Origin: Xanthobacteraceae bacterium
Lineage (GTDB): Bacteria; Pseudomonadota; Alphaproteobacteria; Rhizobiales; Xanthobacteraceae
Direction of reading: 5' to 3'
NCBI GenBank assembly: GCA_030041005.1
Contig: JASHOR010000026.1
Coordinates: 1 to 41,217 of the forward strand
DNA: 41,217 bases
Part shown: positions 7,563 through 17,930 of the stretch, in pieces
How positions within the stretch are numbered: the first letter of the stretch is position 1
Layout of the letters: every line of letters begins with the position of its first letter
Made by a program: the position numbers and the translations under genes
The notes under the pieces: generated by a model
Databases searched by the model: none
Told to the model about the DNA's origin: nothing
The model's input: the letters and a program-made list of their open reading frames with translations, nothing else

Positions 7563-8951
7563 ATGGAAGTTACGCAAATACTGGGGAAATTCGCCGCAAC
7601 GCTGCGCTACGACGATATCCCGTCGCGGGCGCGCGACCACTGCAAGAACCTGCTGCTCGATGCGCTCGCTTGCGCCCTCGCCGGCCGTTTCGGTGAAGAA
7701 ACCCACCAGGTTGCCGCGTTCGCCTCCGCCCTGGCGCACGGTCGCGAATCGGGGGTCATTGGCGGTGAGCCAATATCGCTTGCCGGCGCCACGCTGCTCA
7801 ATGCCTATCTGGTCACCGCGGTCACGATGTGCGACGTTTATCGGCCGACGCTCACGCACATCACGCCGGAAGTCATTCCGCCGGCGCTCGCCATCGCGGA
7901 GCGCGACGGCCTGTCGGGTCGCGACCTGATCACCGCGATTGCGGTTGGCTGCGAGGTGACGACGCGCGTCGGGCTCGGCCTCGACTACCCGAGGTTTCGT
8001 GCTCGCGGCTGGCACGGGCCCGGCGTCATCGGCCCGTTCGGCGCCGCGGCGGCGGTCGGTTCTCTACTGCGCTTCGACGCGGAGACGATGGCGCGTGCTT
8101 TCGGGCTCGCCGGCAGCCAGGCCGCCGGCACGTTCGCCGCCTGGGGCACGCCGACAGTGAAATTTCACCAGTGCCGCGGCGCGCTCTCGGGCCTGATGGC
8201 GGCTTTGCTGGCACAGCAGCAGTTCGTCGCCACGCGCGAGTTTCTTACTGCCAAAGACGGCGGCTTGTTCAATGCCTATGCGGATGGCGGCAAAGCCGAT
8301 GCCGTGATCGCTGAACTCGGCGTGCGGTGGGAGCTGGAACAGATTGCGTTGCGGCTGTGGCCGTCGGCGTCGCTCATTCAGGGCATGGCGACCGCGCTGT
8401 TCGATATTGTCGGCAAACACGCGATCGCCTGCGCCGCCGTGCGCAAGGTGCGCATTGCGCTCAGCCAAGGCGCCTGCGCCATGCACGGCGGATTCCGCAT
8501 CTACAAAGCCAAGTTCGAAGCCCTGTTGTCGGCGCATTATACCGCCGCCGTAATCCTGCACGATGGCGCGCTGACCTTGGAGCAGTTCGAGCCCGGCCGT
8601 TACAACGATCCGAAGCTGCGGCGCTTTGCGGCCGAGCAGGTCGAAGTGCGCGCTGAGGGCTCGCTGGAGGGCTCGCAGGCTATCGTCGAGGTCGAGACCG
8701 CCGCCGGTGCGGTGTTTTCGGCGCGCTGCGAGTACCCGCTCGGCTCCTACGAGAATCCGCTCTCCCGCGCGCAGATCGAACAGAAATTCCGTACTTACGC
8801 GAAAAACGCGTTGTCGGAGGCCCGCGCGAACGATCTGGTCGGTGCGGTCGGCGAATTGGAACATTTTGCGTCGATCCGCGAACTGATGACCCTGCTGCAC
8901 GTGCCCGCCCGCTCGCATGCCGGGCAGCCTACCGCGACCGCTGCCGAATGA
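7563..8951 (+). CDS. MmgE/PrpD family protein
   Basis: The 462-residue product belongs to the MmgE/PrpD family, which includes 2-methylcitrate dehydratase, cis-aconitate decarboxylase and iminodisuccinate epimerase. The substrate of this member cannot be told from sequence. Visible family features are the N-terminal helical domain (RARDHCKNLLLDALACALAG), TLLNAYLVTAVTMCD, the RGWHGPGVIGPFGAAAAVG segment and GLAGSQAAGTFAAWG. The ATG at 7563 is preceded by AGGAGA; the frame is open back to 7347 without family-like sequence. No prpB, prpC or other methylcitrate-cycle gene is nearby, so a propionate role is not supported by context. It sits between rph and hrcA, 31 bases before hrcA, and may be cotranscribed with it. 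Confidence 0.88.
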   Translation: MEVTQILGKFAATLRYDDIPSRARDHCKNLLLDALACALAGRFGEETHQVAAFASALAHGRESGVIGGEPISLAGATLLNAYLVTAVTMCDVYRPTLTHITPEVIPPALAIAERDGLSGRDLITAIAVGCEVTTRVGLGLDYPRFRARGWHGPGVIGPFGAAAAVGSLLRFDAETMARAFGLAGSQAAGTFAAWGTPTVKFHQCRGALSGLMAALLAQQQFVATREFLTAKDGGLFNAYADGGKADAVIAELGVRWELEQIALRLWPSASLIQGMATALFDIVGKHAIACAAVRKVRIALSQGACAMHGGFRIYKAKFEALLSAHYTAAVILHDGALTLEQFEPGRYNDPKLRRFAAEQVEVRAEGSLEGSQAIVEVETAAGAVFSARCEYPLGSYENPLSRAQIEQKFRTYAKNALSEARANDLVGAVGELEHFASIRELMTLLHVPARSHAGQPTATAAE

Positions 8952-8982
8952 TATATGTGACCTCAAGCGAGGGTAATTTTTC

Positions 8983-10068
8983 TTGGCCAGTCATGATCTC
9001 CCACTTGCCGCGAACCAACTGGGCTTAGCTCAGCTCAACGAGCGTTCACGCGAGATTTTCCGCCAGATTGTTGAAAGTTATCTGGCGACCGGCGAGCCCG
9101 TAGGCTCGCGCAATCTGTCGCGCATTCTGCCGATGACGTTGTCGCCAGCGTCGGTGCGCAATGTCATGTCCGATCTGGAACAGCTCGGGCTCGTCTATGC
9201 GCCGCACACTTCGGCAGGCCGACTTCCCACGGAAATTGGGCTCCGCTTCTTCGTCGATGCGCTTATGCAAATCGGCGACCTCGCCGAGCAGGACCGCAAG
9301 GCGATTGAGGCTCAGGTTGCCGCTTCCGGACAAGGCAAGTCGGTGGAAGCGGTGCTGACGGAAGCCTCAGGCCTGCTCTCGGGCCTGAGCCGCGCCGCCG
9401 GCGTGGTCTTGACTGCGAAATCGAACCCACGGCTGAAGCATATCGAGTTCGTCCGGCTCGAGCCGGAACGCGCGCTTGTCGTCCTGGTCGGCGAGGACGG
9501 CCAGGTGGAAAACCGCGTGCTCAAGATCCCCATCGGGCTGCCGATTTCGGCGCTGACCGAGGCGGCCAATTTCGTCAATGCGCGCGTCCGCGGCCGTACG
9601 CTTGAGGAGGTCAAGGCCGAAATCGAGACGAGGCTCATGGAAGGCGAGGCCGAGCTCGATCAATTGACACAGAAAATCGTCGCGGCCGGCCTCGCCAGTT
9701 GGTCGGGGGGCGAGAACGAGGAACGCAAGCTGATCGTGCGCGGCCAGGCCCATCTGCTCGACGATCTCAAGGCGCTTGCCGACCTGGAACGTGTGCGGCT
9801 TTTGTTCGACGATCTGGAAACCAGGCGAGAAGTCATCGACCTTCTAGGCCGCGCGCAACAGGCCGAGGGCGTACGCATCTTCATCGGCTCGGAAAACAAG
9901 CTGTTCTCGCTTTCTGGTTCGTCGACGATTATTGCGCCCTACCACGATGCCTCAGGTCAGATCGTCGGCGTGCTGGGGGTAATTGGCCCGACCCGGCTCA
10001 ACTACGCCCGTATTATCCCCATGGTGGACTACACCGCCAAGGTCGTGAGTAAGCTGCTCGGCCGCTGA
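8983..10068 (+). CDS. hrcA: Heat-inducible transcription repressor HrcA
   Basis: HrcA is a dimeric repressor that binds CIRCE operators, usually in front of groESL, and is modulated by GroEL. The 361-residue product has the N-terminal winged helix ([36 protein letters not shown]-like [33 protein letters not shown]), then the GAF-like domain with [15 protein letters not shown], and the C-terminal block [17 protein letters not shown]. It starts at TTG 8983 with GAGGG 10 bases upstream; no in-frame ATG fits better. No CIRCE (TTAGCACTC-N9-GAGTGCTAA) was seen in the window, so its operator is probably elsewhere. It is followed 69 bases later by grpE. Confidence 0.96.
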   Translation: MASHDLPLAANQLGLAQLNERSREIFRQIVESYLATGEPVGSRNLSRILPMTLSPASVRNVMSDLEQLGLVYAPHTSAGRLPTEIGLRFFVDALMQIGDLAEQDRKAIEAQVAASGQGKSVEAVLTEASGLLSGLSRAAGVVLTAKSNPRLKHIEFVRLEPERALVVLVGEDGQVENRVLKIPIGLPISALTEAANFVNARVRGRTLEEVKAEIETRLMEGEAELDQLTQKIVAAGLASWSGGENEERKLIVRGQAHLLDDLKALADLERVRLLFDDLETRREVIDLLGRAQQAEGVRIFIGSENKLFSLSGSSTIIAPYHDASGQIVGVLGVIGPTRLNYARIIPMVDYTAKVVSKLLGR

Positions 10069-10076
10069 CCTCCTCG

Positions 10077-10105
10077 CTTGATTTTTACGATTTTAGCCCT
10101 GATAT
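10077..10105 (+). promoter_or_regulatory. Candidate RpoH-type promoter of grpE
   Basis: CTTG at 10077-10080 is followed 17 bases later by CCTGATAT (10098-10105). This resembles the alphaproteobacterial heat-shock sigma-32 pattern CTTG-N17/18-CYTATNT but carries an extra G in the -10. It lies about 30 bases before the grpE ATG. A weaker match than the dnaK promoter. Confidence 0.35.
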
Positions 10106-10137
10106 CCGGGGAACGATGGGAACAACCGGGAAAAACC

Positions 10138-10797
10138 ATGACCAAACATAGCGCTCGTGCGAAGGAGCAGACTACCGTCGCGGGCGACAGTCCGGCGCCG
10201 GACGTCGAACAGCTCCAGGCCGGAGAAAGCGGGCCGGGCGAGGAAACAACTGCCGCGCAGGCTCCCGCGGAACCGGATGCGGCGGCGCTGGCGGCGGAGT
10301 TCAAGGACAGGCTCCTGCGCACGCTTGCTGATATGGAGAATCTGCGCAAGCGCACTGCGCGCGAAGTCGCCGATGCGGAGCTTCGTGGCATCACCTCCTT
10401 CGCCCGCGACTTGCTGGGCGTCGCCGACAACATGCGGCGCGCGCTTGACGCGGTGACGCCCGAGGTTCGCAGCAGCGCCCAAGGCGCGGTCACGGCGCTG
10501 ATCGAGGGAGTCGAATTGACCGAGCGCGAGTTGTTGAAGGCGCTGGAAAAAAACGGCGTTCGCCAGTTCTCGCCGCAGCGGGCGAAATTCGATCCGAACC
10601 TGCACCAGGCGATTTTTGAGGTGCCGGATCCGTCCGTTCCGGCCGGCAATGTCGTGCAGGTGGTGCAGCCCGGTTACATGATCGGCGATCGTGTCCTGCG
10701 TCCGGCTCTGGTCGGGGTCTCCAAGGGCGGTGCAAAGTCGGCCCCGGCCGCGCCCGCCAACGATGAGGGCACGCAACAGCCGATTCGGGACGACTGA
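10138..10797 (+). CDS. grpE: Nucleotide exchange factor GrpE
   Basis: GrpE releases ADP from DnaK and so drives its ATPase cycle with DnaJ. The 219-residue product has a Glu/Ala/Pro-rich, probably disordered N terminus (residues 1-50), a long helix with [22 protein letters not shown], and the compact beta domain with [37 protein letters not shown], which is the GrpE signature. The ATG at 10138 (MTKHSARAK) is preferred; the frame is open to a TTG at 10078. A possible heat-shock promoter lies just upstream, so grpE may be expressed both with hrcA and alone. The gene converges on the exported-protein gene ending at 10816. Confidence 0.96.
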   Translation: MTKHSARAKEQTTVAGDSPAPDVEQLQAGESGPGEETTAAQAPAEPDAAALAAEFKDRLLRTLADMENLRKRTAREVADAELRGITSFARDLLGVADNMRRALDAVTPEVRSSAQGAVTALIEGVELTERELLKALEKNGVRQFSPQRAKFDPNLHQAIFEVPDPSVPAGNVVQVVQPGYMIGDRVLRPALVGVSKGGAKSAPAAPANDEGTQQPIRDD

Positions 10798-10815
10798 GCG
10801 GCCCTCGAATCTGCG

Positions 10816-11832
10816 TTACTTGAAATGGACGCTGTCGCGTAGAGCGCGCAGGCGAGACAGCTCTTTGTCCCAAATCTGGGCGCGGGAAATGCCGACGATT
10901 TGTAGAAACGCGCTGCTCCCGAATCGCAGCCATTGCACGACCATCAGGTCGGCGCCAGTGGCTGCGTCCTTGGCGTGCGCCACGGTCTCAAATCCTTCCT
11001 GGTCTTCGATGCGCACCGGCTCCGACATCGTCAATTGAATATCTTTGAGTCCGCCGATGGTATTGAAGGCAAGCCGCGCAAGATCGGCGCGGTTGCCATC
11101 CCCGCCGGCTCCATTCACCACCGCGGCGATCATGACCCGACCGTTGAGTTCGTATTCGGGCAAGCCCTGCGTTGCCATCATGTGCGGATATGAGGGGGCG
11201 TCGATCAACAGAAGAGCGCGGCCGGGAAGGACATTGGCGATGCGAAAGCCGGCGAGATCGCCAACCTTGAAGGGTAGAAGACTCAGCAATTCCGATTGGG
11301 GTACGTTGCTGCGCACCGATATGGTCTTGAGGGCGCGGCGCACCACGGCATCCGAGTAGGTAGGGTCGTCCGCCGGCGCCTGGACGTTGACGAAGGCCGT
11401 TAGTTCGCTTGTCGGCGCGATCAGCATCCATTTGCGATAACGTTTCTTGTCGGGGCCGGTTACCGTGCCGACGATCAGAGTGCCCTCGGCGAAGCTGAGC
11501 TGGATGTCTTCGTGCTTCTCCAGCGTGATGCCCTGCTTCTTCATTGTTTCGGCGCTCAGGGTCTTTTCCAGATCGGCATAGGCGCCGGGCGGGAGCGTGC
11601 CGATCAGGATCACCGCGTGATTGCTCGCATCGATGAATCCGGGAAAGGTCTTGCTTACCGTCATGCCCGGCGGGGGCACCAGGCCGATGTGGGAGCCGAT
11701 GGGAAAAATCGGTGCCGTCGCGGCGGGCGCCACGGCGGCCAGGGGGGCCGCTTGTACTGCGGGATCGGAGACCGCGAGTGCCGTCAGGGCGGCAAGACTC
11801 GCAATCATCGCGCATAAGTTTCGATTTTTCAT
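10816..11832 (-). CDS. Exported protein of unknown function
   Basis: I do not recognise a named family. The 338-residue product begins MKNRNLCAMIASLAALTALA and has a Sec-type signal peptide with probable cleavage after VQAA around residue 29. The mature part starts with IGSHIGLVPPPGMTVSKTFPGF and carries repeated short beta-like segments, including FEGTLIVG-like AEGTLIVGTVTG and LPEYELNGRVMIAAVVNG. No membrane segment follows, so it is probably periplasmic. The ATG at 11832 shares ATGA with the stop of alkB, which argues for this start and for translational coupling, although the functional link to an AlkB dioxygenase is not obvious. It converges on grpE with only 18 bases between stops. Confidence 0.72.
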   Translation of the reverse strand: MKNRNLCAMIASLAALTALAVSDPAVQAAPLAAVAPAATAPIFPIGSHIGLVPPPGMTVSKTFPGFIDASNHAVILIGTLPPGAYADLEKTLSAETMKKQGITLEKHEDIQLSFAEGTLIVGTVTGPDKKRYRKWMLIAPTSELTAFVNVQAPADDPTYSDAVVRRALKTISVRSNVPQSELLSLLPFKVGDLAGFRIANVLPGRALLLIDAPSYPHMMATQGLPEYELNGRVMIAAVVNGAGGDGNRADLARLAFNTIGGLKDIQLTMSEPVRIEDQEGFETVAHAKDAATGADLMVVQWLRFGSSAFLQIVGISRAQIWDKELSRLRALRDSVHFK

Positions 11833-12518
11833 TCTGCAAAATCTCCGGGGCACTCCGAAACGGACGCCTGCTCGATAGGGCTGCGGGTAACTCGTCGCAG
11901 CGTCAAATTGATCCGGCCGCCTTCCGCCAGCAAGGTCGATGTGCCCGGATAGATACGGTCGACGCCATGAAAGGCGAGCCGCTCGTTGCCGGCAAGGACC
12001 AGCGCGTCGCCCGAACTCAATCGAAGCGATCGGGTGGGATCGCTGCGCTTGTGGCCGCCGATACGAAACAAACAGGCGTCGCCCAACGACAGCGAGACCA
12101 CGGGCGCATTGAAATCCTCTTCATCGCGATCCTGATGCAGGCCCATTTTTGCCGCCGGACCATAGAAATTGATCAGACATGCCTGCGGTTTGCAGGCGTA
12201 GTCGGCGAGATCATCCCACATCGCGAGCAGCGCCGCCGGCATTGGCGGCCAAGGTCGGCCGGTGACGGGATGCGTCGGTGTGTAGCGGTAGCCGGTTTCA
12301 TCCGAAATCCAGCCGAGCGGGCCGCAATTGGACATGCGTACCGACATCGGCCGGCCCGATTTCGGCATCCGCGGCGTGAACAGCGGAGCCTCGAGCAACA
12401 CCTGTCGCAGGGCCGCGACAAGGTCCCGTTGCTGGCTCGAACCGAGGTAGCCCGGATGAAGCAAAGGGCTGGACTTATTTGTAGAATCCGCCCCGATTGG
12501 AGCTTTCACCGTCATCAT
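11829..12518 (-). CDS. alkB: AlkB-type 2-oxoglutarate/Fe(II) dioxygenase, DNA repair
   Basis: AlkB directly reverses alkylation such as 1-methyladenine and 3-methylcytosine in DNA and RNA by oxidative demethylation, using Fe(II), 2-oxoglutarate and oxygen. The 229-residue product has all expected ligands: iron-binding His128 and Asp130 in GLHQDRDE, distal His184 in AFHGVDR, and 2-oxoglutarate-binding Arg202 and Arg208 in RINLTLRR. The substrate-recognition part contains SNCGPLGWISDETGYRY. It ends in an ATGA overlap with the exported-protein gene. A second alkylation-repair gene, an Ogt/Ada-type methyltransferase, is at 26582-27484 but in a different transcription unit. No Ada operator can be identified. 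Confidence 0.93.
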   Translation of the reverse strand: MMTVKAPIGADSTNKSSPLLHPGYLGSSQQRDLVAALRQVLLEAPLFTPRMPKSGRPMSVRMSNCGPLGWISDETGYRYTPTHPVTGRPWPPMPAALLAMWDDLADYACKPQACLINFYGPAAKMGLHQDRDEEDFNAPVVSLSLGDACLFRIGGHKRSDPTRSLRLSSGDALVLAGNERLAFHGVDRIYPGTSTLLAEGGRINLTLRRVTRSPIEQASVSECPGDFAE

Positions 12519-12730
12519 TCTTCGGTCATTTCGGGGTTCCGCAGCAACTGCGCGTTAAGCGGGGCGCCCCTATGTTTAGCCCCGGCTTGGCGGCGACGCA
12601 TGCTCCATCTCATCACTTTTGTTTGCGGCACCAATATGCTGAGGGTTTATCGCGACGGCGACGTGGGTCGAACTGCCGTTCGGTGTCTTCGCGACGCGGG
12701 GAAGCTGTCGGCGGGCCAGGCGGTGTCGCC

Positions 12731-14296
12731 ATGAGCATCGTTGCCGGCCAGGCTACTGATAGCATCCGCGCGACGTCGATCCGTCGCGACGATCTGTTTC
12801 GGGCGTGGTTGCCGCTCGGCTTGATCCTCGGTCTCGCCTTTGTGGTTCGACACTTTGTCGTCGCCAATACCGATGTAAGTTGGGAGATTACGCTGTCTGA
12901 GAAAATTCTCGATGGACAGCGTATGTACATCGACTTCATCGAGGTCAATCCACCGGCCTCAGTCTTCCTCTATCTGCCGGCGGTCGCGTTGGCGCGCCTG
13001 TTCGGCTGGTCGCCGGAATTCGTTGTCGACGCGATGGTATTCGTCGCTGCGCTCGGCAGCCTTGGTATAGTTGCCGATATCGTGCGCCGTTACCGGCTGC
13101 TCGACGACCTCGACGGACGTGCGGCCGCCGGCTTCGCGCTGGCGGTGCTGACAATCTTGCCGGCTCAGACCTTCGCCGAACGCGAGCACATCGCCTTGAT
13201 TGCAGTGCTGCCGGTCCTTGGCACCCTTGTTGCGCGCGCCAAAGGTGCCCGACCATTGCTGTGGCACTGTCTCGTCGCCGGCGCCGGCGCCGGCGTGACG
13301 GTCTGCATCAAGCCGCACTTTGCGCTCGCCGTTGGCTTCGCCGCTGCTGTGGCCGCATGGCATGCCCGCTCATGGCGCACGCTGCTCGCCCTGGAGAATT
13401 GGATCGCGGGAGGAATCGCCGTCATTTACGGCGTCTGTGTCCTTATTTTTTATCCCGCCTTTATTGCCAGTGTAATGCCGATCGTTGGCGATCTCTATCT
13501 GCCGGTCCGCATCCCGTTCGTGCAGATTCTGATCAGCACGCCAATGGTGCTCTGGGTCGGCGCTGTTCTGGTTGTCCTGGGCTTGTGTCGTCATATCGGC
13601 CGGTCGCCGGAAGTGTTGTTGCCACTCATGGCGTCAGCCGGGTTTGCCGTCGCCTATCTCGTTCAGGGCAAGGGCTGGCCGTATCAGTCTTACCCGATGC
13701 TTGCGTTGGGACTGATTGCGCTCGATTTAGCCGGCGCTGTTTGTCGCAGAGAGGCGGAGCGCATGGGCAAACGCGATCGCGGCCGGAATGCCTGCACAAC
13801 GCTTGCACTCGTCTTCATCGCCGTTTGGTCGTTCGCTTGGCTCAATGTCGCTGTCGATACCCGATCTCTCACTGCGCTCGTCGAGCGCGTCGCGCCACCG
13901 CACCCTTCAATCGTCATGGTCTCGGACGACATTGCGGTCGGCCACCCTTTGACTCGGGAGGTTCGTGGGCGGTGGCTGCCGCGCTACATGAGCCTGTGGA
14001 TCATCCAGAACGCGTCAGTTCTGCGCGCCGCCCGCGACCTCGATGATTCGGCGGCGCGGCGGATTTCAGCCGATGTGCGTGCGGTGCGGCAGGAGCTGAC
14101 CCGCGAAATTCGCGATGGCAAGCCAGACGTGATCCTGGTCGACGATCGCCCCGGCCGGATCCTTGTGGGCAATCGTCTCACGTCCTGGAATGCGTGGCTC
14201 AACGCCGATCCCGAACTGTCCGCACTGCTCGCCGGTGGCTACAGCAATGCCGGTATCGCTGACGGTGTCTCTGTATTCAAACGCAACGCGCGCTAA
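12731..14296 (+). CDS. Polytopic membrane protein, GT-C glycosyltransferase-like
   Basis: A 521-residue integral membrane protein with a first membrane segment at about residues 27-45, then a periplasmic loop NTDVSWEITLSEKILDG and MYIDFIEVNPP. This order (Asp-containing loop, then a Y-x-D-F-x-E-x-N-P-P motif) is typical of GT-C, PMT/ArnT-like transferases that use lipid-phosphate sugar donors. About ten further hydrophobic segments follow, and the last 110 residues form a soluble domain with VMVSDDIAVGHP and DVILVDDRPG. The donor and acceptor are unknown. The ATG at 12731 is chosen over a frame open to 12497. It is followed 48 bases later by a second GT-C-type gene, so the two may act together on an envelope polysaccharide or lipid. 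Confidence 0.78.
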   Translation: MSIVAGQATDSIRATSIRRDDLFRAWLPLGLILGLAFVVRHFVVANTDVSWEITLSEKILDGQRMYIDFIEVNPPASVFLYLPAVALARLFGWSPEFVVDAMVFVAALGSLGIVADIVRRYRLLDDLDGRAAAGFALAVLTILPAQTFAEREHIALIAVLPVLGTLVARAKGARPLLWHCLVAGAGAGVTVCIKPHFALAVGFAAAVAAWHARSWRTLLALENWIAGGIAVIYGVCVLIFYPAFIASVMPIVGDLYLPVRIPFVQILISTPMVLWVGAVLVVLGLCRHIGRSPEVLLPLMASAGFAVAYLVQGKGWPYQSYPMLALGLIALDLAGAVCRREAERMGKRDRGRNACTTLALVFIAVWSFAWLNVAVDTRSLTALVERVAPPHPSIVMVSDDIAVGHPLTREVRGRWLPRYMSLWIIQNASVLRAARDLDDSAARRISADVRAVRQELTREIRDGKPDVILVDDRPGRILVGNRLTSWNAWLNADPELSALLAGGYSNAGIADGVSVFKRNAR

Positions 14297-14344
14297 AACC
14301 ACTTTTTCACGGGGTCTTTACCACTGCCGAGCAAGCATGCCGGC

Positions 14345-15658
14345 ATGCATCAGCCCGTCGGCCAAGTTGCCCTCGGCGGCGGAACGTCCGCTTCCGAGCA
14401 ACTCTACGCCAAGCTCACCGTTGCGGCCGGCGTCTTCTTCGTCGTCCTCGAGCTGTCATATTTTCTGATCGCCGGCTTACACGCCCGCGGTGGTTTCCCG
14501 GTGGACGGTTTTCATGCCGCGATCGGTCGCGACTTCCTCAATACCTGGATGGGGGCCGGCTCGGCATTTTCCGGCGGGCCCGAACCGTGGTTCGACTTCC
14601 GAACCTACAACGCGGCGATCGAACGGATCACCGGTCATCCGGACTTTCCGGACATGTTCTGGTCGTATCCGCCGCATCTCATCCTCTTCATCTGGCCGCT
14701 TGGATTTTTGTCCTATCTTCCTGCCTATGCCGTGTGGTGCCTGGCGGGGCTTGCGCTTTACCTGTTGGCATCCTGGTCGGGCGGCTTGGGCCGTACGCAT
14801 GTGCTGTTCCTGGCGGTTGCGCCGGCCGTCGCAGTCAACGTGTTCTTTGGGCAGAATGGATTTCTGACCGCCGCCCTGCTCATCGGCGGCCTGGCCAATC
14901 TTGACCGCCGGCCGATTTTATCCGGAATCCTGTTCGGCATCCTCACCATCAAGCCCCAATTCGGCCTGCTGCTCCCGATCATGCTGATGCTGACGTCGCG
15001 CTGGCGCATCATCGTCGCCGCGGTCGCGACCACGGTGGCCCTTGTCGCCGCGACGTCGATCTGGTTCGGGCCGGGGGTTTGGCTCGACTATGTGTCCAAG
15101 GTGGGTCCGCAGCAGCATTGGCTGTTGACCAACGGCGGCGGGCTACTGGTGCCGATGGTGGCTTCCGCGTTCGTCAACGGCCGCATGGTCGGGCTGCCGC
15201 TTGCCGCCGATTGGGCGCTCCAGGCCATCGTCTCGATCGGCGCCCTGGCGATGGTGATCTGGACGTTCTGGCGGCCGCGCGATCCGGTCCTGTCGCTCGC
15301 GCTGTTCGTCACCGCGACGTTCCTGTTCTCGCCATGGATGCTTAATTACGACATGGTGGTGTTCGGCTTCATCGTGGCGCTATTGCGGGAGCGGTCCGAC
15401 AATACGGCGACCGACGATCGGCTGATGATCGCAGTGTGGGTGCTCCCGGTGGCGATGCTCTTGTTCGGAGCGGCGCGCATCCCGATTGCGATGATCGTGC
15501 TGCCGGCGTTCGCCGGGCGGCTCGTGTGGCGGCTCTGGCACGAGCAGCGGTGGCCGATTGCGGGTGACGCGGCGGCCGGCGGCGCGCTTACGGTCGGTAC
15601 GGCGGCTTTGATTCCCAATAGCGGTCGCATGGGGCAATCCTGTCTTGCGGGGCGATGA
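14345..15658 (+). CDS. DUF2029 / GT87-family membrane glycosyltransferase-like protein
   Basis: This 437-residue protein has about ten membrane segments and resembles the DUF2029 (GT87) family, known from mycobacterial mannosyltransferases that use polyprenyl-phosphate mannose. After the first membrane segment (residues 22-45) comes a loop with GRDFLNTWMGAGSAF, where the Asp fits the expected catalytic or metal position. FWSYPPHLILFIWPLGFL, FGQNGFLTAALLIGG and GILTIKPQFGLLLP follow, the last two being typical family motifs. No clear ribosome site precedes the ATG. Its 3' end contains the -35 element of the dnaK promoter. The sugar and acceptor cannot be told from sequence. Confidence 0.85.
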   Translation: MHQPVGQVALGGGTSASEQLYAKLTVAAGVFFVVLELSYFLIAGLHARGGFPVDGFHAAIGRDFLNTWMGAGSAFSGGPEPWFDFRTYNAAIERITGHPDFPDMFWSYPPHLILFIWPLGFLSYLPAYAVWCLAGLALYLLASWSGGLGRTHVLFLAVAPAVAVNVFFGQNGFLTAALLIGGLANLDRRPILSGILFGILTIKPQFGLLLPIMLMLTSRWRIIVAAVATTVALVAATSIWFGPGVWLDYVSKVGPQQHWLLTNGGGLLVPMVASAFVNGRMVGLPLAADWALQAIVSIGALAMVIWTFWRPRDPVLSLALFVTATFLFSPWMLNYDMVVFGFIVALLRERSDNTATDDRLMIAVWVLPVAMLLFGAARIPIAMIVLPAFAGRLVWRLWHEQRWPIAGDAAAGGALTVGTAALIPNSGRMGQSCLAGR

Positions 15659-15671
15659 CGCTCTCCTATAT
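15644..15671 (+). promoter_or_regulatory. RpoH (sigma-32) type promoter of dnaK
   Basis: CTTG (15644-15647) is separated by 17 bases from CCTATAT (15665-15671), a close match to the alphaproteobacterial heat-shock consensus CTTG-N17/18-CYTATNT. The -35 lies within the last codons of the preceding membrane-protein gene. The resulting 5' leader of about 110 bases ends with AGAGAGAGGA before the dnaK ATG. No CIRCE is present, so RpoH rather than HrcA control is inferred. Confidence 0.78.
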
Positions 15672-15786
15672 GAGCCAAGGGTAATCGCCCGGGTTCTACC
15701 GGGCGGTGGAAAGACTATACGGGGGTCGGACTGAAGGGCGCCTTTAGGGCCTGCCCGACCTGCCTAGAGAGAGAGGATTAACAACC

Positions 15787-17709
<1,923 letters not shown>

Positions 17710-17710
17710 T

Positions 17711-17794
17711 GCGCGGGTACCTTATGTTCGGGCTACCCGTGCGGTTCTCCTCCCTCGTTGAGGGGACGGTGAAGCGCAAAGCGTACGGGAGGAG
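17711..17794 (+). promoter_or_regulatory. Hairpins in the dnaK-dnaJ spacer
   Basis: Directly after the dnaK stop, GCGCGGGTA (17711-17719) pairs with TACCCGTGC (17734-17742) over 9 bp including one G-U. A second structure follows: CTCCTCCC (17747-17754) pairs with GGGAGGAG (17787-17794), enclosing a small CCCTC-GTT-GAGGG hairpin. There is no U run. Such structures could cause partial termination or mRNA processing, lowering dnaJ relative to dnaK; this is inference. Confidence 0.4.
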
Positions 17795-17930
17795 GTGGTG
17801 AGACGCGTCGCGCAGATTGCGCTCTTCGCTGTTGTAGCCCCCTTCCTGGCCTTTGCCCTTAAGAGCGGAGGGGATGTAATTTGCAAGCGTCGAAACCATT
17901 CCCACATTTCTCTTGGTTAGAGATTCGGCA

